DNA from: Gemmatimonadota bacterium
Lineage (GTDB): Bacteria; Gemmatimonadota; Gemmatimonadetes; Longimicrobiales; Gaopeijiaceae
NCBI GenBank assembly: GCA_041390105.1
Contig: JAWKQO010000005.1
Coordinates: 54,230 to 118,229 of the forward strand
Direction of reading: 5' to 3'
DNA: 64,000 nucleotides
Part shown: in pieces, positions 45,776 through 53,804 of the stretch
Numbering within the stretch: position 1 is the stretch's first letter
How the letters are laid out: each line of letters opens with the position of its first letter
The notes under the pieces: generated by a model
Told to the model about the DNA's origin: nothing
Databases searched by the model: none
Seen by the model: the letters and a program-made list of their open reading frames with translations, nothing else
Program-made: the position numbers and the translations under genes

Positions 45776-47275
45776 ATGCAGGAGGCCATCCTCGCCATAG
45801 ACGAAGGGACTACCGGCGTCACGTGCTTGGTGGTGTCGGCGGACGGCCGTGCGGTGGCTCGGACCTATGCGGAGTTCACCCAGCACTTTCCGGCGCCCGG
45901 ATGGGTCGAGCATGATGCGTCCGAGATCTGGAGCGTGACCGCCCGACTCGCCCGGGAAGCGCTGGCGGAGGCGGACCGAGCGGGCGTGCGTCCGGCGGCC
46001 GTGGGCATCACCAATCAGCGCGAGACACTCGTCGTCTGGGACCGCACCACGCTCGAACCGGTTCATCCCGCGATCGTGTGGCAGGATCGGCGCACCACGG
46101 TTCTGTGTCGGGCCCTCAAGTCCGCAGGGCATGAGCCACTGTACCGCCAACGCACGGGGCTCGTGCTCGATCCCTACTTCACCGGAACCAAGCTGACCTG
46201 GCTGCTGAGAGAGAAGCCCGAGCTCGCGCGCCGGGCAGCGGCCGGCGAGCTGGCGGCGGGGACCGTCGACAGTTGGCTGATCGCGCAACTCACCCGCGGT
46301 GCCGTGCACGCAACCGATCCGACCAACGCCTCGCGCACGCTGCTCTACGACCTGCGCAGCGGAGCGTGGGAGGAGTCGCTGTTGGACCCGTTGGAGGTGC
46401 CCCGGACTCTGCTTCCCGAGGTGCGCTCCTCCTCCGGTGACTTCGGAGTGGCGGTGGGCGAAGCGATCGGCCGCGACCTTCCCGTCACCGGGGTGGCTGG
46501 GGATCAGCAGGCCGCCCTCTTCGGCCAGGGATGCTGGTCCCGGGGGTTGGCCAAGAACACCTACGGCACGGGCGCCTTCCTGCTGCTGCACACGGGCTCG
46601 GATGCCGTTCCTTCACACTCGGGGCTCCTGACGACGGTGGCGTGCGATGCGAAGGGGCAGGTGGCCTACGCCCTGGAGGGATCGATCTTCATCGCGGGCG
46701 CGGCGCTACAGTGGCTGCGCGACGGCCTGGAGATCCTGGAAGACGCGACGCTGTCGGGGAGCATCGCCGCGTCCCTGTCCGGCAACGAAGGGGTCTACCT
46801 GGTCCCGGCGTTCGTCGGGCTGGGGGCTCCGCACTGGGTCCCGGAGGCCCGGGGCATGATCGTGGGGCTGACGCGCGGGACCCGCAGGGAACACTTCGTG
46901 CGGGCAGCGTTGGAGGCCATGGCCTACGGGACGGCAGACGTCCTGGAAGCGATGGAGGGCGATTCCGGCGTGGCCACGCGCGAGCTACGGGTCGACGGGG
47001 GGGCATCCCGCAACGACTGGCTGATGCGGTTCCAGGCGGGGGTGCTGGGGATTCCCGTGCGGCGGGCCGCTCAGGTGGAGACCACCGCCCTGGGGGCTGC
47101 CGGGCTGGCCGGGCTGGCCGCCGGCGTGTGGGCCGACGCTCCCGCCTTCCTCGAGGCGCAGGGCGAGCCGGATCGATTCGAGCCGACCCTGCCCGAGGGC
47201 GAACGCTCGGCCCTGCGGGCCGGATGGAATCGGGCGGTGACGGCTGCCCGGGATTGGGGGAGGGCCGGAGCCTAG
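45776..47275 (+). CDS. glpK: Glycerol kinase
   Basis: 499 residues from ATG 45776 with GGGGGAG upstream. FGGY kinase with the GlpK pattern: ILAIDEGTTGVTCLVV, GITNQRETLVVWDR, AIVWQDRRT, YFTGTKLTWLL, GVAGDQQAALFGQGC, NTYGTGAFLLLHTG and the C-terminal VDGGASRNDWLMRFQAGVLG. It phosphorylates glycerol to glycerol-3-phosphate. No glpF or glpD is adjacent. Confidence 0.96.
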   Translation: MQEAILAIDEGTTGVTCLVVSADGRAVARTYAEFTQHFPAPGWVEHDASEIWSVTARLAREALAEADRAGVRPAAVGITNQRETLVVWDRTTLEPVHPAIVWQDRRTTVLCRALKSAGHEPLYRQRTGLVLDPYFTGTKLTWLLREKPELARRAAAGELAAGTVDSWLIAQLTRGAVHATDPTNASRTLLYDLRSGAWEESLLDPLEVPRTLLPEVRSSSGDFGVAVGEAIGRDLPVTGVAGDQQAALFGQGCWSRGLAKNTYGTGAFLLLHTGSDAVPSHSGLLTTVACDAKGQVAYALEGSIFIAGAALQWLRDGLEILEDATLSGSIAASLSGNEGVYLVPAFVGLGAPHWVPEARGMIVGLTRGTRREHFVRAALEAMAYGTADVLEAMEGDSGVATRELRVDGGASRNDWLMRFQAGVLGIPVRRAAQVETTALGAAGLAGLAAGVWADAPAFLEAQGEPDRFEPTLPEGERSALRAGWNRAVTAARDWGRAGA

Positions 47276-47361
47276 GGGAAGCGCGCTGCGCGGGGCAGGG
47301 CCGGGGGACGAGCCCGCTGCGGGGCAGTGGGAGCACGCCTCGCGGAGGGACCCCGCCGGGG

Positions 47362-47367
47362 TATATT
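47362..47367 (+). promoter_or_regulatory. Candidate -10 box for the cytochrome c maturation cluster
   Basis: TATATT stands out in the GC-rich 132-base gap after glpK, 41 bases before the ccmE start. No -35 match is visible. Confidence 0.35.
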
Positions 47368-47407
47368 TCAGGACGTACTCGGGAGACGGTGTCTTCGAGG
47401 AGATCGA

Positions 47408-47830
47408 ATGAAGAAAGATCGACGGTTCATGGTCGGCCTGGTCGGTGTGGCCGCCGTGGTGAGCTATCTGGCCTGGACAGGCGTCCGGGAAGCCAAGGTC
47501 TACTATCTGACCCCCACCGAGCTGATGGCTCAGGTGCAGGCGGATCCTTCCTATCACGACGTCGGCGTCAAGGTGAGCGGGAAGGTCGTGGACGGCAGCT
47601 ATCACAGCGCCAACGGGGAGCTCCTGCACACCTTCCGGGTGGCCGATCTGGAGGATCCCTCGGTGACCTTCCCGGTGGAGTATCGAGACCTGATCCCCGA
47701 CACCTTCGCCGAGGCGTCCGAGGTCGTCGTCGAGGGCCGCTTCCGGGCCGACGGCGTCTTCGAGGCCACCACCGTCCTCACGAAGTGCGGTAGCCGCTAC
47801 GAGGCCGCGCCGGAGGCGATGGCCGGGTGA
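47408..47830 (+). CDS. ccmE: CcmE heme chaperone, cysteine (CxxxY) variant
   Basis: 140 residues, ATG 47408. One N-terminal membrane anchor (MVGLVGVAAVVSYLAWTG), then an OB-fold periplasmic domain with YYLTPTELMAQV and VKVSGKVVDGSY. The heme attachment site reads T-K-C127-G-S-R-Y131, so the usual histidine of HxxxY is a cysteine. A C-type CcmE is known from some sulfate reducers and archaea. It carries heme from CcmC to CcmF. The stop overlaps the ccmF GTG. Confidence 0.92.
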   Translation: MKKDRRFMVGLVGVAAVVSYLAWTGVREAKVYYLTPTELMAQVQADPSYHDVGVKVSGKVVDGSYHSANGELLHTFRVADLEDPSVTFPVEYRDLIPDTFAEASEVVVEGRFRADGVFEATTVLTKCGSRYEAAPEAMAG

Positions 47831-49887
47831 TTCAACTCGGAGAGCTGGCGCTCTGGATCGCGCTCCCCATTGCGTTGTGGGGCGCGGTGCTCGCGTTCGT
47901 GGGCGGGCGGTCGGGACGAGGGGATCTGGTGGCTTCGGCCGAGCGCAGCGTCTACGCCGTGTTCGCGCTCATCGTACTCGTCTCGGCCGGAATCATCGCT
48001 GCCTTCGTCGGAAACCACTACGAGTACTGGTACGTCGCCTCCTATTCCAATCGCGAGCTCGATCTGTTCTACAAGATCTCGGGCCTGTGGGCGGGACAGC
48101 GGGGCTCCCTCGTCTTCTGGGTGTTGTGGCTGACGTTCTTCTCGAGCGTCACCGTGTTCAGCAACCGCAAGAGCAATCGGGAGTTCATGCCGTACGTGGT
48201 GGGGACGCTCCTCTCCATCACCACCTTTTTCCTGGTCGTCCTCCTGTTCGCGGACGTCAATCCGTTCGAGCGCCTGGACTTCGTGCCGGCGAATGGGCGC
48301 GGGCTCAACCCGCAGCTTCAGAACTACTGGATGACCATCCATCCCCCCACGCTCTATCTGGGGTTCACGGCGTTCACCATTCCCTTCGCCTTTGGTGTGG
48401 CGGCGCTGCTGAGTGGCCATCTGGATGCGCGCTGGATCAAAGTGACCCGGCGTTGGACCCTCTTGTCGTGGTTCTTCCTGTCCAACGGCATCATCTTCGG
48501 GATGCGTTGGGCCTACGAGGAGTTGGGGTGGGGCGGGTACTGGTTCTGGGACCCGGTGGAGAACGCCTCGCTGTTGCCCTGGCTCAGCGCCACGGCCTTC
48601 CTGCACTCGATCCAGGTCCAGGAAAACCGGGGAATGCTGAAGATCTGGAACATGTCCCTGGTGTTCCTGACCTTCCTATTGACGGTGTTCGCGACCTTCC
48701 TCACGCGATCGGGACTGATCGAGTCGGTCCACTCGTTCGCACAGGAGCTCAAGATCGCCTACATCTTCTTGAGCTTCATGGGCGCGCTCGTCATCGTGGG
48801 CGCCGTGCTCATCCTCTATCGCAAGCAGGAACTCAGGAGTGAGCATCAGCTGCAGTCGTTCCTGTCGCGGGAAGCGGCCTTCCTCTTCAACAACCTCATC
48901 CTGATCGGCGCTGCTTTTGCCGTGCTGTGGGGGACGATCTTCCCGCTGGTGACCGAAGGGCTCACGGGGCAGAAGGCCAACGTGGGACCGGAGTACTTCA
49001 ATCGCGTCAACGTGCCGATCGGCCTCGCTCTGCTGGCCCTGACCGGGATCGGTCCCGTCATCGCCTGGCGCCGGGCCACCGCGCGCAACTTGAAGCGTTC
49101 CTTCTCCGTGCCGCTGGCCACGACCGTGCTGGTCCTGGCCGTGCTGGCGGGCCTGGGGATGCGCAACGGATGGGCCCTCAGCACCTTCGCGATCTCCACG
49201 TTCGTCCTCACCATCATCGTCCTGGAGTTCTGGAAGGGCACCAAGGCGCGGGCCCGCATCGAAGGGGAGGGCTGGCTCCCGGCGCTCTACCATCTGGTGC
49301 AGCGCAATCGACGTCGCTGGGGCGGATACGTGGTGCACGCTGCCGTCGTCGTGATCTTCGCCGGGTTCGCGGGGAGCGAGTTCGATACCGAGGTCCAGCA
49401 GACCGTCAACCCCGGGGACACGATCGAAGTGACCTCGGCCTTCGGACACACCTACCACCTCACCTACGAGGGGCTCTCCACCTCCAGGGACGGGAGTCTG
49501 GGTACGTCTCAGCCGAACGTCCTGCGTTGGGTGGCGACCTTCGACGTGCAGAAGGACGGTGAGCCGCACGAGGTCATGACGGCGGAGCAGCACTACTACG
49601 TGGTCAACGAGCAGCGAGCCTCCGAGGTGGGGATCCGTTCCACGTTCCTCGAAGACCTGTACGTGATCCTGGCCGGTGTCGAAGACATGCAGGGCACCAT
49701 GTTCGAGGGAACCACCGGAGACGCCGAGCGCGCGACGGTCGAGGTCCAGGTCAACCCGTTGGTGGGGTGGATCTGGTACGGCGGGATGATCCTGGCGCTG
49801 GGGTCGCTCATCGCGCTTTGGCCCACCGGCGTCGTACGGGTGGAGACCGCGCCAACGGAGCGTGCCACGCTCGAGAGGGTGGGATAG
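47827..49887 (+). CDS. ccmF: Heme lyase CcmF
   Basis: 686 residues with about 14-15 hydrophobic segments. The WWD-type heme-binding motif is GWGGYWFWDPVENASLLPWL, flanked by His residues such as TIHPPTLYLG and TAFLHSIQV. A large soluble region before the last membrane segment (from about 520) matches the CcmF C-terminal periplasmic part. CcmF attaches heme to CXXCH cysteines of apocytochromes. Start is GTG 47827, in a GTGA overlap. Confidence 0.95.
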   Translation: MIQLGELALWIALPIALWGAVLAFVGGRSGRGDLVASAERSVYAVFALIVLVSAGIIAAFVGNHYEYWYVASYSNRELDLFYKISGLWAGQRGSLVFWVLWLTFFSSVTVFSNRKSNREFMPYVVGTLLSITTFFLVVLLFADVNPFERLDFVPANGRGLNPQLQNYWMTIHPPTLYLGFTAFTIPFAFGVAALLSGHLDARWIKVTRRWTLLSWFFLSNGIIFGMRWAYEELGWGGYWFWDPVENASLLPWLSATAFLHSIQVQENRGMLKIWNMSLVFLTFLLTVFATFLTRSGLIESVHSFAQELKIAYIFLSFMGALVIVGAVLILYRKQELRSEHQLQSFLSREAAFLFNNLILIGAAFAVLWGTIFPLVTEGLTGQKANVGPEYFNRVNVPIGLALLALTGIGPVIAWRRATARNLKRSFSVPLATTVLVLAVLAGLGMRNGWALSTFAISTFVLTIIVLEFWKGTKARARIEGEGWLPALYHLVQRNRRRWGGYVVHAAVVVIFAGFAGSEFDTEVQQTVNPGDTIEVTSAFGHTYHLTYEGLSTSRDGSLGTSQPNVLRWVATFDVQKDGEPHEVMTAEQHYYVVNEQRASEVGIRSTFLEDLYVILAGVEDMQGTMFEGTTGDAERATVEVQVNPLVGWIWYGGMILALGSLIALWPTGVVRVETAPTERATLERVG

Positions 49888-49891
49888 ACCT

Positions 49892-50311
49892 GTGCCCTTC
49901 CTCGCCACTGCGGGGGCCGTCCTCTTCGCGTTCGCAATCGTCCTGTTTGTGTTGGAGCCGCTCCTCACCGGGCGCTCGGCTCTGCTGCAGGCGGAGGACC
50001 GTGCCGACAACGAGGCCTTCCGCAAGCATGCGGCCCTGCGTGCCCTGCGCGATCTGGAGTACGACTTCCAGACCGGTAAGCTCGACGAGGGGGACTACCG
50101 GGCCCTGAAGCGAGAGTTGGTCGCGGAGGCCGCCGAGGTCCTCTACGACGGGGCTGCCGGACCCACCGATTCCGTGGAAGCAGAGATCCGCACGGTGCGC
50201 GAGCGCATGCGCGCGGGGACGGCCTGCACACACTGTGGGGCCGAGGTGCTGATCGAGGGGCGCTTCTGCGCCTCCTGCGGCGCGCCGCTGGGTGCGGCGA
50301 GCCCGACATGA
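49892..50311 (+). CDS. CcmI N-terminal-like membrane protein with zinc ribbon
   Basis: 139 residues from GTG 49892. A membrane segment at 5-25 is followed by a coiled stretch with the CcmI/CycH signature RDLEYDFQTGKLDEGDYRAL. In place of the TPR domain of true CcmI there is a C-terminal zinc ribbon, C112-x2-C115-x10-C126-x2-C129. It sits between ccmF and ccmA, overlapping ccmA by four bases. A role in handling apocytochromes is plausible; the zinc ribbon would face the cytoplasm or periplasm depending on topology, which is unclear. Confidence 0.75.
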   Translation: MPFLATAGAVLFAFAIVLFVLEPLLTGRSALLQAEDRADNEAFRKHAALRALRDLEYDFQTGKLDEGDYRALKRELVAEAAEVLYDGAAGPTDSVEAEIRTVRERMRAGTACTHCGAEVLIEGRFCASCGAPLGAASPT

Positions 50312-51021
50312 GCCGCGGGCTGGGCGCCCGCAGCCTGACTCGACGCTACGGGGCCACCTTGGCCCTGGACGACCTCTCCCTCGACATCGAGCCGGGGTGC
50401 TTCCTGACGCTGTTCGGACCCAACGGGGCAGGGAAGACGTCCCTGCTGCGGGTGCTGGCTGGCGCGCTCCGACCGGACCGGGGAGAGCTTCTGTGGGACG
50501 GGGAGCCGCTCGATCCCCGGGACGAGACCTGGCGCGCCCGCCTGGGGGTTCTGTCCCACCGTTCCTTCCTCTACGACCAGTTGACGGTGCGCGAGAATCT
50601 GAAGTTCTACGGGGCGCTGTACAGCCTGAACGACGTCGCGCGGCGGATCGACGAGAGCCTGGAGCGGTTCGGTCTGGGGAAGTGGCAGCATCATCCGGCC
50701 AAGGCCCTGTCGCGCGGCCTGACCCAGCGTCTCTCGCTGGCGCGGGCGCTCCTGCATGACCCGCAGGTCGTGCTCCTGGACGAGCCCTACACGGGCCTGG
50801 ACGCCCACGCGGCCGCTCGTCTCGGCGAGATCCTCACCCACCTCAAGGACGGGAAGCGCCTGGTGGTGATGGTGACCCATGACCTGGTGCAGGGTGCCCG
50901 GCTCGCAGATCGGATCGCCATCCAGGTCGCGGGCAAGCTGCGCCTCGTGACGGACGACTTCCCCGCCGATCCCACCGGTTTGGAGGGACTCTACCAGCGC
51001 ACCGTGGGCTTGGCCGCATGA
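50308..51021 (+). CDS. ccmA: Heme exporter ATP-binding protein CcmA
   Basis: 237 residues. Walker A GPNGAGKTSLLRVLAG, signature ALSRGLTQRLSLARAL and Walker B VVLLDEPYTGLD. The context, between CcmI-like and CcmB genes with 4-base overlaps on both sides, identifies it as CcmA. CcmAB uses ATP to release heme-loaded CcmE from CcmC. Confidence 0.94.
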   Translation: MSRGLGARSLTRRYGATLALDDLSLDIEPGCFLTLFGPNGAGKTSLLRVLAGALRPDRGELLWDGEPLDPRDETWRARLGVLSHRSFLYDQLTVRENLKFYGALYSLNDVARRIDESLERFGLGKWQHHPAKALSRGLTQRLSLARALLHDPQVVLLDEPYTGLDAHAAARLGEILTHLKDGKRLVVMVTHDLVQGARLADRIAIQVAGKLRLVTDDFPADPTGLEGLYQRTVGLAA

Positions 51022-51698
51022 GAACGCTGAAGGCGGTGGGCTGGATCTGTTGGAAGGACGTGGCCATCGAGATCCGGACCGGGCGCCGATTCACGCTCAT
51101 GGGCGCCTTCGCCGTCTTGATCGCGGTGCTCTTCAACTACGCGATCGACCCCGGCGTCGTCCGCCCGCGCGACTTCGCCAGCGCACTTCTGTGGTTGACG
51201 ATCGTGTTCGGAGGCCTTCTCGGGCTCGGTCAGACGTTCCACCTCGAAGACGAGAACGGCGCGCTGGAGGGCGTGCTGCTGACCCCCATTCCGAGGGAAG
51301 CGATCTTCTTCGCCAAGGTCATCTCCAACTACCTCCTGGTCCTGGCGCTCGTGCTCCTGCTGCTCCTGCTCTTCGCTCTGTTCTTCGCGGTCGACTACGG
51401 GCCCAGCTGGCCGGCCCTGCTGGGTCTCCTGGCCCTGGGAGCCCTGGGTTTCGTGGCGGTGGGAACGCTGTTCGGCGCGATCACCGCCCGGTCCTCCATG
51501 CGTGAGACGCTGCTGCCGGTGCTGGTCTTCCCCGTGCTGCTGCCGGTCGTGATCTACGGCTCCGGCGCCACCAGCAGACTGATCGCCGGCCTCTCGGTCT
51601 CCGAGGTCGGTGGCAATCTGCGCATGTTGGGAGCGTTCGCCTTGCTCACGCTGACCGTCGGGGCGATCCTCTTTCGATTCGTTGTGGAGGATGCATGA
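51018..51698 (+). CDS. ccmB: Heme exporter membrane protein CcmB
   Basis: 226 residues with six hydrophobic segments. WKDVAIEIRTGRRF at the N terminus and EDENGALEGVLLTPIPREAI with FFAKVISNYLL are typical of CcmB. It is the permease partner of CcmA. Overlaps ccmA and ccmC by four bases each. Confidence 0.93.
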   Translation: MRTLKAVGWICWKDVAIEIRTGRRFTLMGAFAVLIAVLFNYAIDPGVVRPRDFASALLWLTIVFGGLLGLGQTFHLEDENGALEGVLLTPIPREAIFFAKVISNYLLVLALVLLLLLLFALFFAVDYGPSWPALLGLLALGALGFVAVGTLFGAITARSSMRETLLPVLVFPVLLPVVIYGSGATSRLIAGLSVSEVGGNLRMLGAFALLTLTVGAILFRFVVEDA

Positions 51699-52384
51699 AC
51701 GACACGGGTTTGCGCAGTGGTGCCATCGCCCTTGGCGTCGTGGGCGTCGGGGGCGTGCTGCTGCTCTATTGGATGATCTTCTTCTGGGTGCCCACGGAAG
51801 CGACCATGGGCGTCGTGCAGCGCATCTTCTATCTGCACGTCCCTTCGGCCTGGGTGGGTGAGCTCGCCTTCGGCCTCTGCGCCCTCTGTTCGGCCGTCTA
51901 CCTGTGGCTGCGGGACGAACGCCTGGACATGGCCGCGGTCTCGCTGGCCGAGGGCGGGCTGGTCTTTCTCACCATGACGTTGATCGCCGGACCCCTGTGG
52001 GCGCGGGTCGCGTGGGGATGGTACTGGCAGTGGGAGCCGCGCCTGACGCTGACCCTTCTGCTGTGGTTGATCTTCTTCGGGTACTTCATGGTCCGGGGGT
52101 CCTCGGGATCGGAGGAGCGGGGGCGCCGCTTGGGAGCCGTCATCGCGATCATCGGTGCCCTGGACATCCCGTTCATCCATTTGTCCGTCGTATGGTTTCG
52201 TTCTCTGCACCCGCAGCCGGTCGTGATGAAGCCGGAAGGTCCCACGCTCGATCCGCGCATGCTCGCGACGCTGCTGACCGGCCTGGCCGCGTTCACCGTC
52301 CTCTTCTTCTCCCTTTTCCTGCTGCGCTACGGCCTGGAACGAGCGCGCCGGCAGGCGTCGGTCTTCCTGGAGGGTGCTCGATGA
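51695..52384 (+). CDS. ccmC: Heme exporter/heme handling protein CcmC
   Basis: 229 residues and six hydrophobic segments. The WWD-like motif WGWYWQWEPRLTLTLLLWLI and flanking histidines in FYLHVPSAWVG and FIHLSVVWFRSLHP match CcmC, which loads heme on CcmE. It is coupled to a short CcmD-like gene by ATGA. Confidence 0.94.
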   Translation: MNDTGLRSGAIALGVVGVGGVLLLYWMIFFWVPTEATMGVVQRIFYLHVPSAWVGELAFGLCALCSAVYLWLRDERLDMAAVSLAEGGLVFLTMTLIAGPLWARVAWGWYWQWEPRLTLTLLLWLIFFGYFMVRGSSGSEERGRRLGAVIAIIGALDIPFIHLSVVWFRSLHPQPVVMKPEGPTLDPRMLATLLTGLAAFTVLFFSLFLLRYGLERARRQASVFLEGAR

Positions 52385-52620
52385 TGAGAGTCGTCCGCTG
52401 GTTCGGGCCCGTGGTGGCGCTGCTGTTCGTGGTGCTGGCGGGGCCGGAGTCCGTGCTCGCCCAGGAGGTCGGCGACCGCGTGGCGAGAGGATCGCTGCGA
52501 CCGTACTGGCATGTCTTCGCAGCGTACGCGATCGCGTGGGTGCTGGTGTTCGGGTGGATCGTGAGCATCGCCAGGCGCTTGGGCAAGTTGGAGCGGGATA
52601 TCGCCGTCTCCAGAGACTGA
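52381..52620 (+). CDS. CcmD-like small membrane protein
   Basis: 79 residues. After an N-terminal hydrophobic stretch that looks like a cleavable signal (VVALLFVVLAGPESVLA, then QEV), there is a single membrane segment (HVFAAYAIAWVLVFGWIVSI) followed by RRLGKLERDI. The second half matches CcmD, which stabilises the CcmABC-CcmE complex. The extra N-terminal signal is not usual for CcmD. Confidence 0.7.
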   Translation: MMRVVRWFGPVVALLFVVLAGPESVLAQEVGDRVARGSLRPYWHVFAAYAIAWVLVFGWIVSIARRLGKLERDIAVSRD

Positions 52621-52642
52621 GTCTGGACCGCGAGGGCCGCAC

Positions 52643-53683
52643 ATGGTCTTCGACCTGCGCAGCGATACGGTCACCCGCCCGGACGCGGCCATGCGCGCCG
52701 CCATGGCGGAGGCCGCGGTGGGCGACGACGTCCTCGACGGCGATCCCACCACCAGGGCCCTCGAAGAGCGTCTGGCGGTGCTCCTGGGTCAGGAACGCGC
52801 GCTCTTCTTTCCCAGCGGAATCATGGCCAACCAGACGGCGCTGGCCGTCCTCGGACCTCCAGGGACCGAGGTGTTGTGTGAGCAGGATGCCCACGTCCTG
52901 ACCTGGGAAGAGGCGGCGGCCGCCGCGCATTCCGGGTTGCAGCTCCGGGGCGTGCCGGGCGAGCGTGGCCGGCTGACGGTGGCCGCCCTGGATGCGGCAT
53001 GGCGCCCGCCCTCGCGTCTGGTTCCCCGGGTCTCGATCCTCGAGTTGGAGAACACCCACCTCTCCGCGGGGGGCGCCGTGCTCCCCGTCGCGCGGTTCCA
53101 GGAGCTCGTCGGCTGGGCCCGCGAGCGGAAGCTGGCCGTGCATCTGGACGGAGCTCGCCTGTGGCACGCCCACGTGGCCACGGGATGCGCCCTTCGCGAG
53201 TGGGGCGCGCTCGCGGACACCGTGATGGTCACCCTATCGAAGGGGCTGGGTTGCCCGGTGGGGAGCGTGCTGGCGGGATCGGAAGCCTTGATCGACGAAG
53301 CGTGGCGCGTCCGGCGTCGGATGGGTGGCGGCCTGCGTCAGTCCGGGATGCTGGCGGCTGCAGGTCTCTTCGCGCTCGAGCGCAATCTCCCTTTGTTGTC
53401 CGAGGACCACGAAAAGGCTCGCCTGCTGGCGTGTGGGTTCGCCCGCATCCCATCGCTCCGGGTCACGGAGCCCGAGACCAACGTCGTGATGATCGACCTC
53501 ATGGACGAGGCACCCCCCACGGAGTCGGTCCTGGACAGCCTCGCTCGCCGGGGCGTGCGCCTCAGCCGCTTCGGGGAACGACGGGTGCGGGCTGTGACCC
53601 ACCGAGATTTCGCGCTGGCGGACGTCGAGCGTGTCGTTACCCTCGTGGGGGACGTCCTGACGGCGGAGGGGGCAAGTCCTTGA
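52643..53683 (+). CDS. ltaE: Low-specificity L-threonine aldolase
   Basis: 346 residues. DLRSDTVTRPDAAMRAAMAE at the N terminus, FPSGIMANQTAL, ELENTHLSAGG, VHLDGARLWHA and the PLP lysine K200 in TLSKGLGCPVGS identify the family. It cleaves threonine to glycine and acetaldehyde. It starts 22 bases after the last Ccm gene and may share the transcript. Confidence 0.93.
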   Translation: MVFDLRSDTVTRPDAAMRAAMAEAAVGDDVLDGDPTTRALEERLAVLLGQERALFFPSGIMANQTALAVLGPPGTEVLCEQDAHVLTWEEAAAAAHSGLQLRGVPGERGRLTVAALDAAWRPPSRLVPRVSILELENTHLSAGGAVLPVARFQELVGWARERKLAVHLDGARLWHAHVATGCALREWGALADTVMVTLSKGLGCPVGSVLAGSEALIDEAWRVRRRMGGGLRQSGMLAAAGLFALERNLPLLSEDHEKARLLACGFARIPSLRVTEPETNVVMIDLMDEAPPTESVLDSLARRGVRLSRFGERRVRAVTHRDFALADVERVVTLVGDVLTAEGASP

Positions 53684-53804
53684 CTGGCTTGAGAGTGGAC
53701 CTGCGGTTAGCTTTTGGCCAAGCCCCGGAAGGGGTTAGGCCGCATGTCTCGCCCCCGAGGGGCAGGGTCTACGGCAACTACACTGAGACGGAGGTTCCAT
53801 TCCC

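Noticed and set aside
47284..47330. Direct repeat GCTGCGCGGGGCAG / GCTGCGGGGCAG after glpK as a regulatory repeat
   Set aside because: Short, imperfect and within very GC-rich sequence; no symmetry or hairpin of note.
53680..53712. TTGACT/TTGAGA as promoter of the outer-membrane protein gene
   Set aside because: The only AT-rich candidate (TTAGCT) is at the wrong spacing from either box.
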